In this document: positions 52,014 through 61,952 of the stretch, piece by piece
How positions within the stretch are numbered: the first letter of the stretch is position 1
How the letters are laid out: each line of letters begins with the position of its first letter
Assembly (NCBI RefSeq): GCF_013409045.1
Contig: NZ_JACCBT010000001.1
Location: forward strand, 8,224,669-8,288,668
DNA from: Actinomadura citrea
Lineage (GTDB): Bacteria > Actinomycetota > Actinomycetes > Streptosporangiales > Streptosporangiaceae
Reading direction: 5' to 3'
Length of the DNA: 64,000 nucleotides
The notes under the pieces: model-generated
What the model saw: the letters and a program-made list of their open reading frames with translations, nothing else
Database searches by the model: none
What the model was told of the DNA's origin: nothing
Made by a program: the position numbers and the translations under genes

Positions 52014-52322
52014 TTAGAGCTTGATCTCGATGTCAACGCCGGCCGGAAGGTCGAGTCGCATCAGCGAGTCGACCGTCTTGGGCGTCGGGTCGATGATGTC
52101 GATCAACCGCTTGTGCGTGCGCATCTCGAAGTGCTCGCGGCTGTCCTTGTACTTGTGCGGCGAACGGATGACGCAGTACACGTTCTTCTCGGTCGGCAGC
52201 GGCACCGGGCCCGCGACCTTGGCGCCCGTCCGCGTCACCGTCTCAACGATCTTCTTCGCGGAGGTGTCGATGACCTCGTGGTCGTAGGCCTTGAGCCGGA
52301 TGCGGATCTTCTGTCCCGCCAT
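52014..52322 (-). CDS. rpsJ: 30S ribosomal protein S10
   Basis: 102 aa. QKIRIRLKAYDHEVIDTSAK and FEMRTHKRLIDIIDPTPKTV are canonical. First gene of the S10 group after the tuf terminator, so it needs its own promoter, which I could not place with confidence. Confidence 0.98.
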   Translation of the reverse strand: MAGQKIRIRLKAYDHEVIDTSAKKIVETVTRTGAKVAGPVPLPTEKNVYCVIRSPHKYKDSREHFEMRTHKRLIDIIDPTPKTVDSLMRLDLPAGVDIEIKL

Positions 52323-52374
52323 GGTGGCCTCGGTGTCCTTTGCTGTAGTGCCGCTGGTTACTTCAGTGGTCGTG

Positions 52375-52419
52375 ACGCGGCGGCCCGGTTGAGGTTGCCC
52401 GACGACCGGGCCGCCGCGT
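52375..52419 (-). terminator. str-operon terminator after tuf
   Basis: ACGCGGCGGCCCGGT (52375-52389) and ACCGGGCCGCCGCGT (52405-52419): a perfect 15-bp stem with a 15-nt loop, 11 bp beyond the tuf stop. The strongest hairpin in the cluster. Confidence 0.8.
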
Positions 52420-52430
52420 GACGAGGGGTG

Positions 52431-53624
52431 TTACTTGATGACCTTGGTGACGCGACCGGCGCCGACCGTCCGGCCACCCTCACGGATGGCGAACTTCAGG
52501 CCCTCCTCCATGGCGACGGGCTGGATCAGGTCGACGCGCATCTCGGTGTTGTCGCCCGGCATGACCATCTCGGTGCCCTCGGGGAGGTTCACCACGCCGG
52601 TGACGTCGGTGGTCCGGAAGTAGAACTGCGGACGGTAGTTGTTGAAGAACGGCGTGTGCCGGCCGCCCTCGTCCTTGGACAGGATGTAGACCTGCGCCTC
52701 GAACTCGGTGTGCGGGGTGTTCGTGCCCGGCTTGATCACGCACTGGCCGCGCTCGACGTCCTCGCGCTTGATGCCGCGCAGGAGCAGGCCGACGTTGTCG
52801 CCCGCCTGGCCCTGGTCGAGCAGCTTGCGGAACATCTCGACACCGGTGACGGTGGTCGAGGTGGACTCCGGCTTGATGCCGATGATGTCGACGGTCTCGT
52901 TGACGTTGACGACACCGCGCTCGATGCGGCCGGTCACGACGGTGCCGCGGCCGGTGATCGAGAAGACGTCCTCGATCGGCATCAGGAACGGCTTCTCGGT
53001 GTCACGCACCGGCTCCGGCACGTTCTCGTCGACGGCGTCCATCAGCTCGACGATCGACGCGGACCACTTCTCGTCGCCCTGCAGCGCCTGGAAGGCGGAG
53101 ACGCGCACGACCGGGACGTCGTCGCCCGGGAACTCGTACTCCGACAGCAGCTCGCGGACCTCGAGCTCGACGAGCTCCAGGATCTCCTCGTCGTCCACCA
53201 TGTCGCACTTGTTCAGGGCGACGACGATGTAGGGGACGCCGACCTGGCGGGCCAGGAGCACGTGCTCCTTGGTCTGCGGCATCGGGCCGTCGGTGGCGGC
53301 GACCACGAGGATGGCGCCGTCCATCTGCGCCGCACCGGTGATCATGTTCTTGATGTAGTCCGCGTGCCCCGGGCAGTCCACGTGCGCGTAGTGCCGGGCC
53401 TCGGTCTGGTACTCGACGTGCGCGATCGAGATCGTGATGCCGCGCTCGCGCTCCTCCGGCGCCTTGTCGATGTCCTCGAACGGCGTGAAGGGGTTGAGGT
53501 CCGGGTACTTGTCGTGGAGCACCTTGGTGATCGCCGCGGTAAGCGTGGTCTTACCGTGGTCGATGTGTCCAATGGTGCCGATGTTCACGTGCGGCTTCGT
53601 CCGCTCGAACTTGGCCTTCGCCAC
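52431..53624 (-). CDS. tuf: Elongation factor Tu
   Basis: 397 aa. G1 GHIDHGKTT, G3 DCPGHADYIKN, G4 NKCD, and HVEYQTEARHYAHVDCPGHA. Only one tuf copy lies in the window. Delivers aminoacyl-tRNA. Last gene of rpsL-rpsG-fusA-tuf. Confidence 0.99.
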   Translation of the reverse strand: MAKAKFERTKPHVNIGTIGHIDHGKTTLTAAITKVLHDKYPDLNPFTPFEDIDKAPEERERGITISIAHVEYQTEARHYAHVDCPGHADYIKNMITGAAQMDGAILVVAATDGPMPQTKEHVLLARQVGVPYIVVALNKCDMVDDEEILELVELEVRELLSEYEFPGDDVPVVRVSAFQALQGDEKWSASIVELMDAVDENVPEPVRDTEKPFLMPIEDVFSITGRGTVVTGRIERGVVNVNETVDIIGIKPESTSTTVTGVEMFRKLLDQGQAGDNVGLLLRGIKREDVERGQCVIKPGTNTPHTEFEAQVYILSKDEGGRHTPFFNNYRPQFYFRTTDVTGVVNLPEGTEMVMPGDNTEMRVDLIQPVAMEEGLKFAIREGGRTVGAGRVTKVIK

Positions 53625-53704
53625 TGGTTGCTCCTTGTTGCTCCTCGGCCGCCTAGACGACCGCTTCGTTTACGTTCTGGTGATCTGTGGGCAGGCCCGG
53701 GTGC

Positions 53705-55816
<2,112 letters not shown>

Positions 55817-55859
55817 TGCCGTCCTCGCGTCGTCTCTCGTCGTTGCAGATCCGCCGGGA

Positions 55860-56330
55860 TTACCAGCGGTAGTGAGCGAAGGCCTTGTTGGACTCCGCCA
55901 TCTTGTGCGTGTCCTCGCGCTTCTTGACAGACGCGCCAAGACCGTTGCTCGCGTCGAGCAGCTCGTTCATCAGCCGCTCGGTCATGGTCTTCTCGCGGCG
56001 CTGCCGGGCGTAGAGCACCAGCCAGCGCAGGGCGAGGGTGGTGCTGCGCGCCGGCCGCACCTCGACGGGGACCTGGTAGGTCGCGCCACCGACGCGGCGG
56101 CTGCGCACCTCCAGGGTCGGCTTGACGTTGTCGAGCGCGCGCTTGAGCGTGACGACCGGGTCGTTGCCGGTCTTCTCGCGGGCGCCCTCCAGGGCGTCGT
56201 ACACGATGCTCTGCGCGATGGAGCGCTTGCCGTCCAGGAGAACCTTGTTGATGAGCGCGGTGACCAGCGGCGAGTTGTACACCGGGTCAGCGATCAGCTG
56301 GCGCTTGCCAGCGGGGCCCTTGCGCGGCAT
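55860..56330 (-). CDS. rpsG: 30S ribosomal protein S7
   Basis: 156 aa from the ATG at 56328-56330. MPRKGPAGKRQLIADPVYNS and the C-terminal KREDTHKMAESNKAFAHYRW. Shares one base with the rpsL stop. In E. coli S7 represses the str operon. Confidence 0.98.
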   Translation of the reverse strand: MPRKGPAGKRQLIADPVYNSPLVTALINKVLLDGKRSIAQSIVYDALEGAREKTGNDPVVTLKRALDNVKPTLEVRSRRVGGATYQVPVEVRPARSTTLALRWLVLYARQRREKTMTERLMNELLDASNGLGASVKKREDTHKMAESNKAFAHYRW

Positions 56331-56704
56331 CAGCTCTTCTCCTTCTTCGCGCCGTAGTGGCTGCGCCCTTGCTTGCGGTTCCGGACGCCCTGCGTGTCGA
56401 GGGAACCACGGATGATCTTGTACCGAACGCCGGGGAGGTCCTTCACACGGCCGCCGCGGACGAGCACGATCGAGTGCTCCTGCAGGTTGTGGCCGACGCC
56501 GGGGATGTAGGCCGTGACCTCGATCCCGCTGGTCAGCCGGACACGGGCGACCTTCCGGAGCGCGGAGTTCGGCTTCTTGGGCGTCGTTGTGTAGACGCGC
56601 GTGCAGACGCCCCGGCGCTGGGGGCTGCCCTTGAGCGCGGGCGTCTTGTTCTTGGTCACCTTGTCCTGGCGGCCCTTGCGGACCAGCTGCTGGATCGTGG
56701 GCAC
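56330..56704 (-). CDS. rpsL: 30S ribosomal protein S12
   Basis: 124 aa, GTG start with GGAG 8 bp upstream. The streptomycin-determining positions are wild type: Lys43 in TTPKKPNSALRK and Lys88 in RGGRVKDLPG. First gene of the str group. Confidence 0.99.
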   Translation of the reverse strand: MPTIQQLVRKGRQDKVTKNKTPALKGSPQRRGVCTRVYTTTPKKPNSALRKVARVRLTSGIEVTAYIPGVGHNLQEHSIVLVRGGRVKDLPGVRYKIIRGSLDTQGVRNRKQGRSHYGAKKEKS

Positions 56705-57264
56705 CGCGTCTCCGTCTTCCTCGTACCGAGCCGGTAAGTCCTATTGCTGCAATCACCACCTCAGGTGAGGCTGTGACCTGCCGGTTTCCCGACCTCTCCG
56801 ACCCCCGCGGTCGGGCGTGTCGCCGCCCCACGGAAGTACAACCGCGCGAAACCGACACAGACCGCCCGGCCCTTAACTGGGCCGAATCAAGCCGGGGAGT
56901 AGATGCGGCACGCTGGGGCTGGCCAACCGGCCTCGCCGACGCGCACGCATAGCGACCCGCAGAGCGGGCACAAGTGAAGAGGTTACCGACCACTCAGCCA
57001 AAGTGCAAAGCGAGCAGTGTTCACGGCAGTTCCCGCCTCCTTCGGGCCTGGCGGCCCTCCATCGTCGGGTACTGCTCGATCGCTGCATCGCTCCGGCTCG
57101 CCTGGCGGCTCACTGCGCGATCAGGTTCGCACGCGATCGCGGGGGCCGGGTCGGCGACGGCCGGGGTCGCCTCTGCTGCATTGTGACCCACATTCCCGTG
57201 TTTGGGGAAGTCGTGGAGCAGCTTTTGCGTCCCCGGCCGTCTCGTGTTCCGGGAGTTTCGCGTC
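56705..57264. other. Gene-free region upstream of rpsL
   Basis: 560 bp without a convincing gene. It holds the rpsL promoter at 56980-57008 and a leader of about 270 nt with a small GGCCC/GGGCC hairpin near 56867-56882. No tRNA and no rpoC remnant is visible. The remaining 250 bp toward the Gln-rich gene show nothing I can name. Confidence 0.6.
56980..57008 (-). promoter_or_regulatory. rpsL promoter
   Basis: Minus strand TTGCAC (57008-57003), exactly 17 bp, then TAACCT (56985-56980): a sound housekeeping promoter. Transcription would start near 56973. Confidence 0.6.
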
Positions 57265-58884
57265 CTACAGGACGAAGGCGACGACCAGGACCACGATGAT
57301 CACGACGACCGCGACGGCGCCGCCGACCAGCAGGAGCGTGTTCTTGTTGCCCTTGCCGCCCTCTTCGGCGCCGTAGGTGGTCGGCTGGCCGTACTGCCCC
57401 TGCTGACCGTACTGCTGGTGCTGGCCCGGCTGGCCCGGCTGCCCCTGCTGGCCGTACTGCTGCTGGCCGAACTGCTGACCCTGCTGCTGTTCCCCGCCGG
57501 GCTGGCCGAACTGCTGCTCGCCCTGCTGGCCGCCGAACTGCTGCTGGCCGTAGCCCTGCTGTTCACCCTGGCCGTACTGCTGCTGGCCGTAGCCCTGCTG
57601 GCCGAACTGCTGTTGCTGCTGCTCGCCCTGCTGGCCGCCGAACTGCTGCTGGCCGTAGCCCTGCTGCTCACCCTGGCCGTACTGCTGCCGGCCGTAGCCC
57701 TGCTGCGGCTGCTGACCCCACTGCTGCTGGCCGATGTCGAGCCGGGTGTGCTCACCCATGCCGGACGAATCGGCGGCGTGCCGTCCCTGGGGTTCGGCCG
57801 CGTGCCGTCCCTGGGAGGCGGCCGACGGGTCGAACGCCTCGGTCGGACGCGCGTCCTCCACGTTGCCCTCGCCGGGCGGACGGTACAGGTCGTCCACCGA
57901 GGGGCCCGTCTGCTGCGACCCCGCGCCGTAGCCGGAGTCGGGCGGCGGGACCATCATCGTCCGCTCGTGGTCGGACTGCCCCTGGCCGGCGGGCTGGGAC
58001 GCCTCCGGCGCCCACGGCTCGGGCGTGGACGGCGGGGTCGGGGCCGGGGCCTGCCACGGCTCGGCCGGGGGCTCCTGCCGACGCTCGGGGCCGGTGGCGA
58101 CCGGGATGTCGGTACCGGGCGACCAGTGCAGCGTCGCCTGGTCGTCCACCACGGGCCGCTGCGGCTGCTCGGGCGTGCCCGCGGGCGGACCCGGAACGAT
58201 CAGCGTCCGGTCCGTCCCGGACTCCTGCGGCTGCTCGGGCCGCGCCTGCTCTCCGGGCGCGCCGTACTGGGGCTGGCCGTACTGCGGCTGCTGCTCCTGG
58301 GGCGCACCGTGCATCGGCTGCTGCGGGTACCCGGACTGCTGCGGCGGCTGCTGCCCGTACTGCTGTTCAGGCTGCTGCCCGTACTGCTGCTCAGGCTGCT
58401 GCCCATACGGGGACTGTTCCGGCCGCTGCCCGTACTGCGGCTGGCCGTACTGAGGCTGCTCATACTGAGGCTGCTCGTACTGCTGCGGCTGCTCGTACTG
58501 GGGCTGCCGCTGCTCCTGCGGGGGCGGGAATCCACCCGGCCCGGGAGGCGTGCCGTAGGGCATCTGCCCGGGGGCCGGCTGTCCGTACTGGGGCTGCTGG
58601 TCCTGCTGAGCGCCGTAGGGGGGCGGCGGCGGGGGCTGCTCACCGAACTGCTGCATCGGCTGTTCGACCATCGTGGGGGGCGGCGGGGGCGGCGCCTGGC
58701 GCTCCTCCTCGCGGGGCTGCGCCGGCTGTGCCGGGGGCTGGCCGCCCAACTGCGGAGCGCCGAACACCACGGTGCGGTCACCCAGCGGCCGGGCGGGAGG
58801 CTCCTGGCCCTCCGGCGGCCTGGGGTGCCCCTCGTCCTCCGGCGTCGGCCGCTGCGGTCCCTGCGTGCCGTCGTTCTCGGTCAT
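57265..58884 (-). CDS. Gln/Gly/Tyr/Pro-rich prion-like tail-anchored protein
   Basis: 539 aa. Almost entirely low complexity: Pro-rich near 60-90, then QPQYEQPQYGQ-type repeats (about 100-220), a mixed-acidic middle and a Gln/Gly/Tyr/Phe region (about 385-505) with a 35-residue unit repeated in tandem. A single TM segment at the extreme C-terminus (LLLVGGAVAVVVIIVVLVVA) would leave the whole chain in the cytoplasm as a tail anchor. Short motifs RTVVF, RTLIV and RTMMV fit the pThr-x-x-[VI] pattern recognised by FHA domains. Function unknown. It occupies the place upstream of rpsL. Confidence 0.8.
   Translation of the reverse strand: MTENDGTQGPQRPTPEDEGHPRPPEGQEPPARPLGDRTVVFGAPQLGGQPPAQPAQPREEERQAPPPPPPTMVEQPMQQFGEQPPPPPPYGAQQDQQPQYGQPAPGQMPYGTPPGPGGFPPPQEQRQPQYEQPQQYEQPQYEQPQYGQPQYGQRPEQSPYGQQPEQQYGQQPEQQYGQQPPQQSGYPQQPMHGAPQEQQPQYGQPQYGAPGEQARPEQPQESGTDRTLIVPGPPAGTPEQPQRPVVDDQATLHWSPGTDIPVATGPERRQEPPAEPWQAPAPTPPSTPEPWAPEASQPAGQGQSDHERTMMVPPPDSGYGAGSQQTGPSVDDLYRPPGEGNVEDARPTEAFDPSAASQGRHAAEPQGRHAADSSGMGEHTRLDIGQQQWGQQPQQGYGRQQYGQGEQQGYGQQQFGGQQGEQQQQQFGQQGYGQQQYGQGEQQGYGQQQFGGQQGEQQFGQPGGEQQQGQQFGQQQYGQQGQPGQPGQHQQYGQQGQYGQPTTYGAEEGGKGNKNTLLLVGGAVAVVVIIVVLVVAFVL
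57514..57705 (-). repeat. 105-bp tandem repeat coding for 35 residues
   Basis: Two near-identical 105-bp units begin at 57514 and 57619 (the second slightly shorter). They encode a 35-residue Gln/Gly/Tyr-rich unit twice and keep frame, so copy number could change by recombination. Confidence 0.75.
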
Positions 58885-59079
58885 CGTCGGGCTCCTTCAG
58901 CGCCGTCGTCCCGGGGCTCCCTCAGCTCCCGGAAGTCCGGAGACGCGCGGCGCATAACGCGGCCTCCGAACCTTGTCACCCATGTCCCCACCTGGCGGGC
59001 TTGCCATGCGTGGGCGTTCTCGCCACCAGCCTGCCCCGATCGCCGGTGGTATCGCAAATCACCACCCCTGATAGACGCG

Positions 59080-59114
59080 GGACGCCTCCGGAGCGTTCCG
59101 CCCCGGAGGCGTCC
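59080..59114 (-). terminator. Aldo/keto reductase terminator
   Basis: GGACGCCTCCGG (59080-59091) and CCGGAGGCGTCC (59103-59114), a perfect 12-bp stem with an 11-nt loop, 13 bp after the reductase stop. Confidence 0.7.
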
Positions 59115-59127
59115 TCCGTCGAATTCG

Positions 59128-60108
59128 TCAGGAATGTCCGATGACCGTGTGCGGCCGGTACGGGGCCTGCATCCGCTCGATCTCCTTGTCGTCCAGCCGC
59201 AGGTCCGCCGCGGCGATCGCGTCGTCCATGTGAGTGAGCTTCGTCGCTCCCACGATCGGCGCGGTCACCCCCGGCTTGGCGAGCAGCCACGCGAGCGCCG
59301 CCTGCGCCGCCGGGACCCCCCGCTCCGCCGCGACCTCGCGTACGGCGTCCACGACGTCGAAGTCCGACTCTTCGTACAGGCTGTCCCCGAAGGCGTCGTT
59401 CTGGGACCGGACGGTCTTGCGCTCGCCGCCCCTCTCCCGGTTGCCGGCGAGCATCCCCCGCGCCAGCGGGCTCCACGGGATGAGGCCCACCCCCTGGTCG
59501 AGGCAGAGCGGAATCATCTCCCGCTCCTCTTCTCTGTAGAGAAGGTTGTAGTGGTTCTGCATCGCCACGAACTTCGTCCAGCCGTGCTTGTCGGCGACGT
59601 GCTGCGCCTTGGCGAACTGCCAGGCGAACATGCTGGAGGCCCCGATGTATCTCGCCTTGCCCGACTTCACCACGTCGTGCAGGGCCTCCATGGTCTCCTC
59701 GATGGGCGTCCCGTAGTCCCAGCGGTGGATCTGGTACAGGTCGACGTAGTCGGTGCCGAGACGCGTGAGGGATGCGTCGATGCCCGCCATGATGTGCTTG
59801 CGCGACAGGCCCTGGTCGTTCGGGCCGTCTCCCATGGGGAGGCACACCTTGGTCGCCAGTACGTAGTCGTCCCTCTGGCGGAAGAACTTCGGCAGGAGCC
59901 GTCCGGTGATCTGCTCGCTGACGCCCGCCGAGTACACGTCGGCGGTGTCGAAGAACGTGACACCGCCCTCCACGGCCCGCCGGACGATCGGCTCCGCCGC
60001 GTCCTCGGCCAAGGCCCAGGGCCGCACCTCCGGATCGCCGTAACTCATCATGCCGAGGCAGATCCGCGACACCTTCAGACCGGTCTTCCCGAGCCGTACC
60101 TGTTCCAT
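59128..60108 (-). CDS. Aldo/keto reductase
   Basis: 326 aa from the ATG at 60106-60108 (GGAGAG upstream). Catalytic tetrad: Asp and Tyr in FFDTADVYSAG, Lys in LATKVCLP, His in YQIHRWDYG. NADPH contacts lie in LIPWSPLARGMLAGNRERGG and GATKLTHMDDAI. Substrate unknown. Lies 32 bp downstream of the EamA gene on the same strand. Confidence 0.93.
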   Translation of the reverse strand: MEQVRLGKTGLKVSRICLGMMSYGDPEVRPWALAEDAAEPIVRRAVEGGVTFFDTADVYSAGVSEQITGRLLPKFFRQRDDYVLATKVCLPMGDGPNDQGLSRKHIMAGIDASLTRLGTDYVDLYQIHRWDYGTPIEETMEALHDVVKSGKARYIGASSMFAWQFAKAQHVADKHGWTKFVAMQNHYNLLYREEEREMIPLCLDQGVGLIPWSPLARGMLAGNRERGGERKTVRSQNDAFGDSLYEESDFDVVDAVREVAAERGVPAAQAALAWLLAKPGVTAPIVGATKLTHMDDAIAAADLRLDDKEIERMQAPYRPHTVIGHS

Positions 60109-60140
60109 GGCCTCTCTCCTCTCAACGTCCTGGACGGTGC

Positions 60141-60980
60141 TCAACGCTCTCCACGGTGCACCGCGACCGCGGCGATCACCAACCCGACTCCGGCGAGCTC
60201 CGCCGGCGCGGGCACCTGCCGCAGCACCACGAGCCCGGTCACGGTCGCGGTCGCCGGGAGCAGCGACACCATCAGCGCGTAGGTGGCGCGGCCGAGCCGC
60301 GCCATCGCGAGTTGGTCGCACACGTACGGGATGACGGACGAGGAGATCCCGACGCCGACTCCCGCGGCGAGCGCGACCGGATCGGCCAGGGCCGGCACGG
60401 CCTGCACACCGCCGATGGGAAGGACGAACACACTCGCGGCGGACATCGCCATGGCCAACCCGTCGATGCCCCCGGTGTCGGACTGCGCGGCCTTGTGGGC
60501 GACGACGATGTACAGCGCGAACAGTGCGGCGTTGGCGAACGCGAAGACGAACCCGAGCGGTTCCCCTTCTATGCGCACCTCTGTCAGGAGATACACGCCC
60601 CCGACGGCCGCGCCGAGCGCCATCAGATTGCGTCCTGTCCTTACCCCTATGGCGGCCAGGACGATGACGGGCAGGAACTCGATCGCCGCCACGGTCGCCA
60701 GGGGCAGCCGCGCGATCGCCATGTAGAAGGACGAGTTCATCGCCGCGAGGACCGTGCCCCACACCAGGACCGTCCGCCACCCCTTGCCCGTGAGCGTCCG
60801 CTCCCCTGTGAACGTCCGCCATGGTCTGCGCCAGACCGCGAAGACGGCGGCGGCGCTCCAGATCCGTATCCCGGCCACGCCCAAGGGCCCGATGCTGGGA
60901 AACAGCAGCACGGCGAACGAGGGCCCCAGGTAGTGGAAGACCGCGCTCCCGACAAAGTACGACCAGGGCGGAAACGGCAT
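60141..60980 (-). CDS. EamA-family (DMT) exporter
   Basis: 279 aa, nine to ten short TM segments with two EamA repeats, ending VGLVIAAVAVHRGER. Related to RhtA-type amino-acid/metabolite exporters. Divergent from an Lrp-type gene 34 bp away, which fits amino-acid-responsive control (inference). Confidence 0.88.
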   Translation of the reverse strand: MPFPPWSYFVGSAVFHYLGPSFAVLLFPSIGPLGVAGIRIWSAAAVFAVWRRPWRTFTGERTLTGKGWRTVLVWGTVLAAMNSSFYMAIARLPLATVAAIEFLPVIVLAAIGVRTGRNLMALGAAVGGVYLLTEVRIEGEPLGFVFAFANAALFALYIVVAHKAAQSDTGGIDGLAMAMSAASVFVLPIGGVQAVPALADPVALAAGVGVGISSSVIPYVCDQLAMARLGRATYALMVSLLPATATVTGLVVLRQVPAPAELAGVGLVIAAVAVHRGER

Positions 60981-61014
60981 GGTCGTATCGTCGGTCTGTC
61001 CGTAAGTTGGGGGA

Positions 61015-61497
61015 ATGGCGAACCGAAGGGGCCGACCGGGCCGCGCCTACGAACCCAAGCCGCTCGACCCGATCGACCTACGGATCCTCACCGAGCTTCA
61101 GCTGGACGGCCGGGCGTCCATCGCCGAGCTGGGGCGCCGTGTCGGGCTGTCCGCCCCGGCCGTCGCCGAGCGCGTCCAGCGCCTGGAGGACACCGGCGTC
61201 ATCACCGGGTACCACGCCACCGTCGATCCGGTCACGCTCGGCTTCCCGATCGCCGTCCTGGTCCGCGTGAACCCGAGCCCGCGCGAGCTGAGCCGCATCC
61301 CCAAGATCGCCGACGAGGTCCCGCAGATCGTCGAGTGCCACCGCATCACGGGCGACGACTGCTTCTACTTCATCGCGCACCTGCGCGCCGTCGAGGAGCT
61401 CGAACCGATCCTCGACCGCTTCACCCCGTATGCGAAGACGACGACGTCAATCCTCCAGTCGTCCCCGGTCCCCCGCCGCCCACTGCCCATGTCCTGA
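61015..61497 (+). CDS. Lrp/AsnC-family transcriptional regulator
   Basis: 160 aa. The helix-turn-helix (about 18-62) has PIDLRILTELQLDGRASIAE and RVQRLEDTGVITGY; the RAM ligand domain follows, with VEEL and the pocket region DCFYFIAHLR. Probably controls the divergent exporter. The stop lies in a 17-bp duplication. Confidence 0.93.
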   Translation: MANRRGRPGRAYEPKPLDPIDLRILTELQLDGRASIAELGRRVGLSAPAVAERVQRLEDTGVITGYHATVDPVTLGFPIAVLVRVNPSPRELSRIPKIADEVPQIVECHRITGDDCFYFIAHLRAVEELEPILDRFTPYAKTTTSILQSSPVPRRPLPMS

Positions 61498-61517
61498 CAC
61501 TCCCCATGTCCTGACAC
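61486..61517 (+). repeat. Duplication spanning the Lrp-type stop
   Basis: CCCATGTCCTGACAC occurs at 61486-61500 and 61503-61517, a 17-bp period. The stop TGA (61495-61497) is in the first copy. Confidence 0.85.
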
Positions 61518-61574
61518 CCGCTCACGGCCATCTCCAGCTCCGCCGGGAGCGGGTCCCTTTCGCGGGCAGTGTCC

Positions 61575-61823
61575 TCAAGCGAAGGCGGAGCACTCCACGG
61601 TGGCACGGCGTTCGGTCATGCCCTGCTGGACCGCCGAAGTCACGCACGCGCGCTGCTTGTCGTTCAGCTTGGGCTGGCCGCACTCCTTGACACTGGAGTA
61701 GGTGCGGCAGTCCTGGCGCGAGTTCTGCTCTCCGGGGTCGGACGCCTGGGCGGCGGCCGCGCCGCCCACTCCCCCGATTCCGACCACAGCGGCGATCAGT
61801 GCCCCGGTCATGACCCTCTTCAT
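61575..61823 (-). CDS. Small secreted four-cysteine protein
   Basis: 82 aa. A Sec signal peptide (hydrophobic 5-25, cleavage likely after AAAAQA) leaves a mature domain of about 55 residues with Cys39, 48, 60 and 78, enough for two disulfides. No family I recognise. An A-rich stretch (61877-61915) upstream may hold the promoter. Confidence 0.7.
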   Translation of the reverse strand: MKRVMTGALIAAVVGIGGVGGAAAAQASDPGEQNSRQDCRTYSSVKECGQPKLNDKQRACVTSAVQQGMTERRATVECSAFA

Positions 61824-61952
61824 CTGCTCTCTCCCCCGTCGCGTTCATCGAGCAACGACGGCCTTCATCCCCACCGCCAAAAACGCCAAAACCCGTCAAA
61901 AGGTCAAGAAAACGACGCCACCTGCCGACCATCCTCCGGGCATCTTCCCAGG

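Noticed and set aside
56873..57088. 71-codon frame upstream of rpsL
   Set aside because: It covers the rpsL promoter and has no ribosome binding site or family resemblance.
57514..57705. Regular repeats that might be read as a CRISPR or minisatellite array
   Set aside because: They are in-frame coding repeats of a Gln/Gly/Tyr-rich protein, with no spacers and no cas genes.
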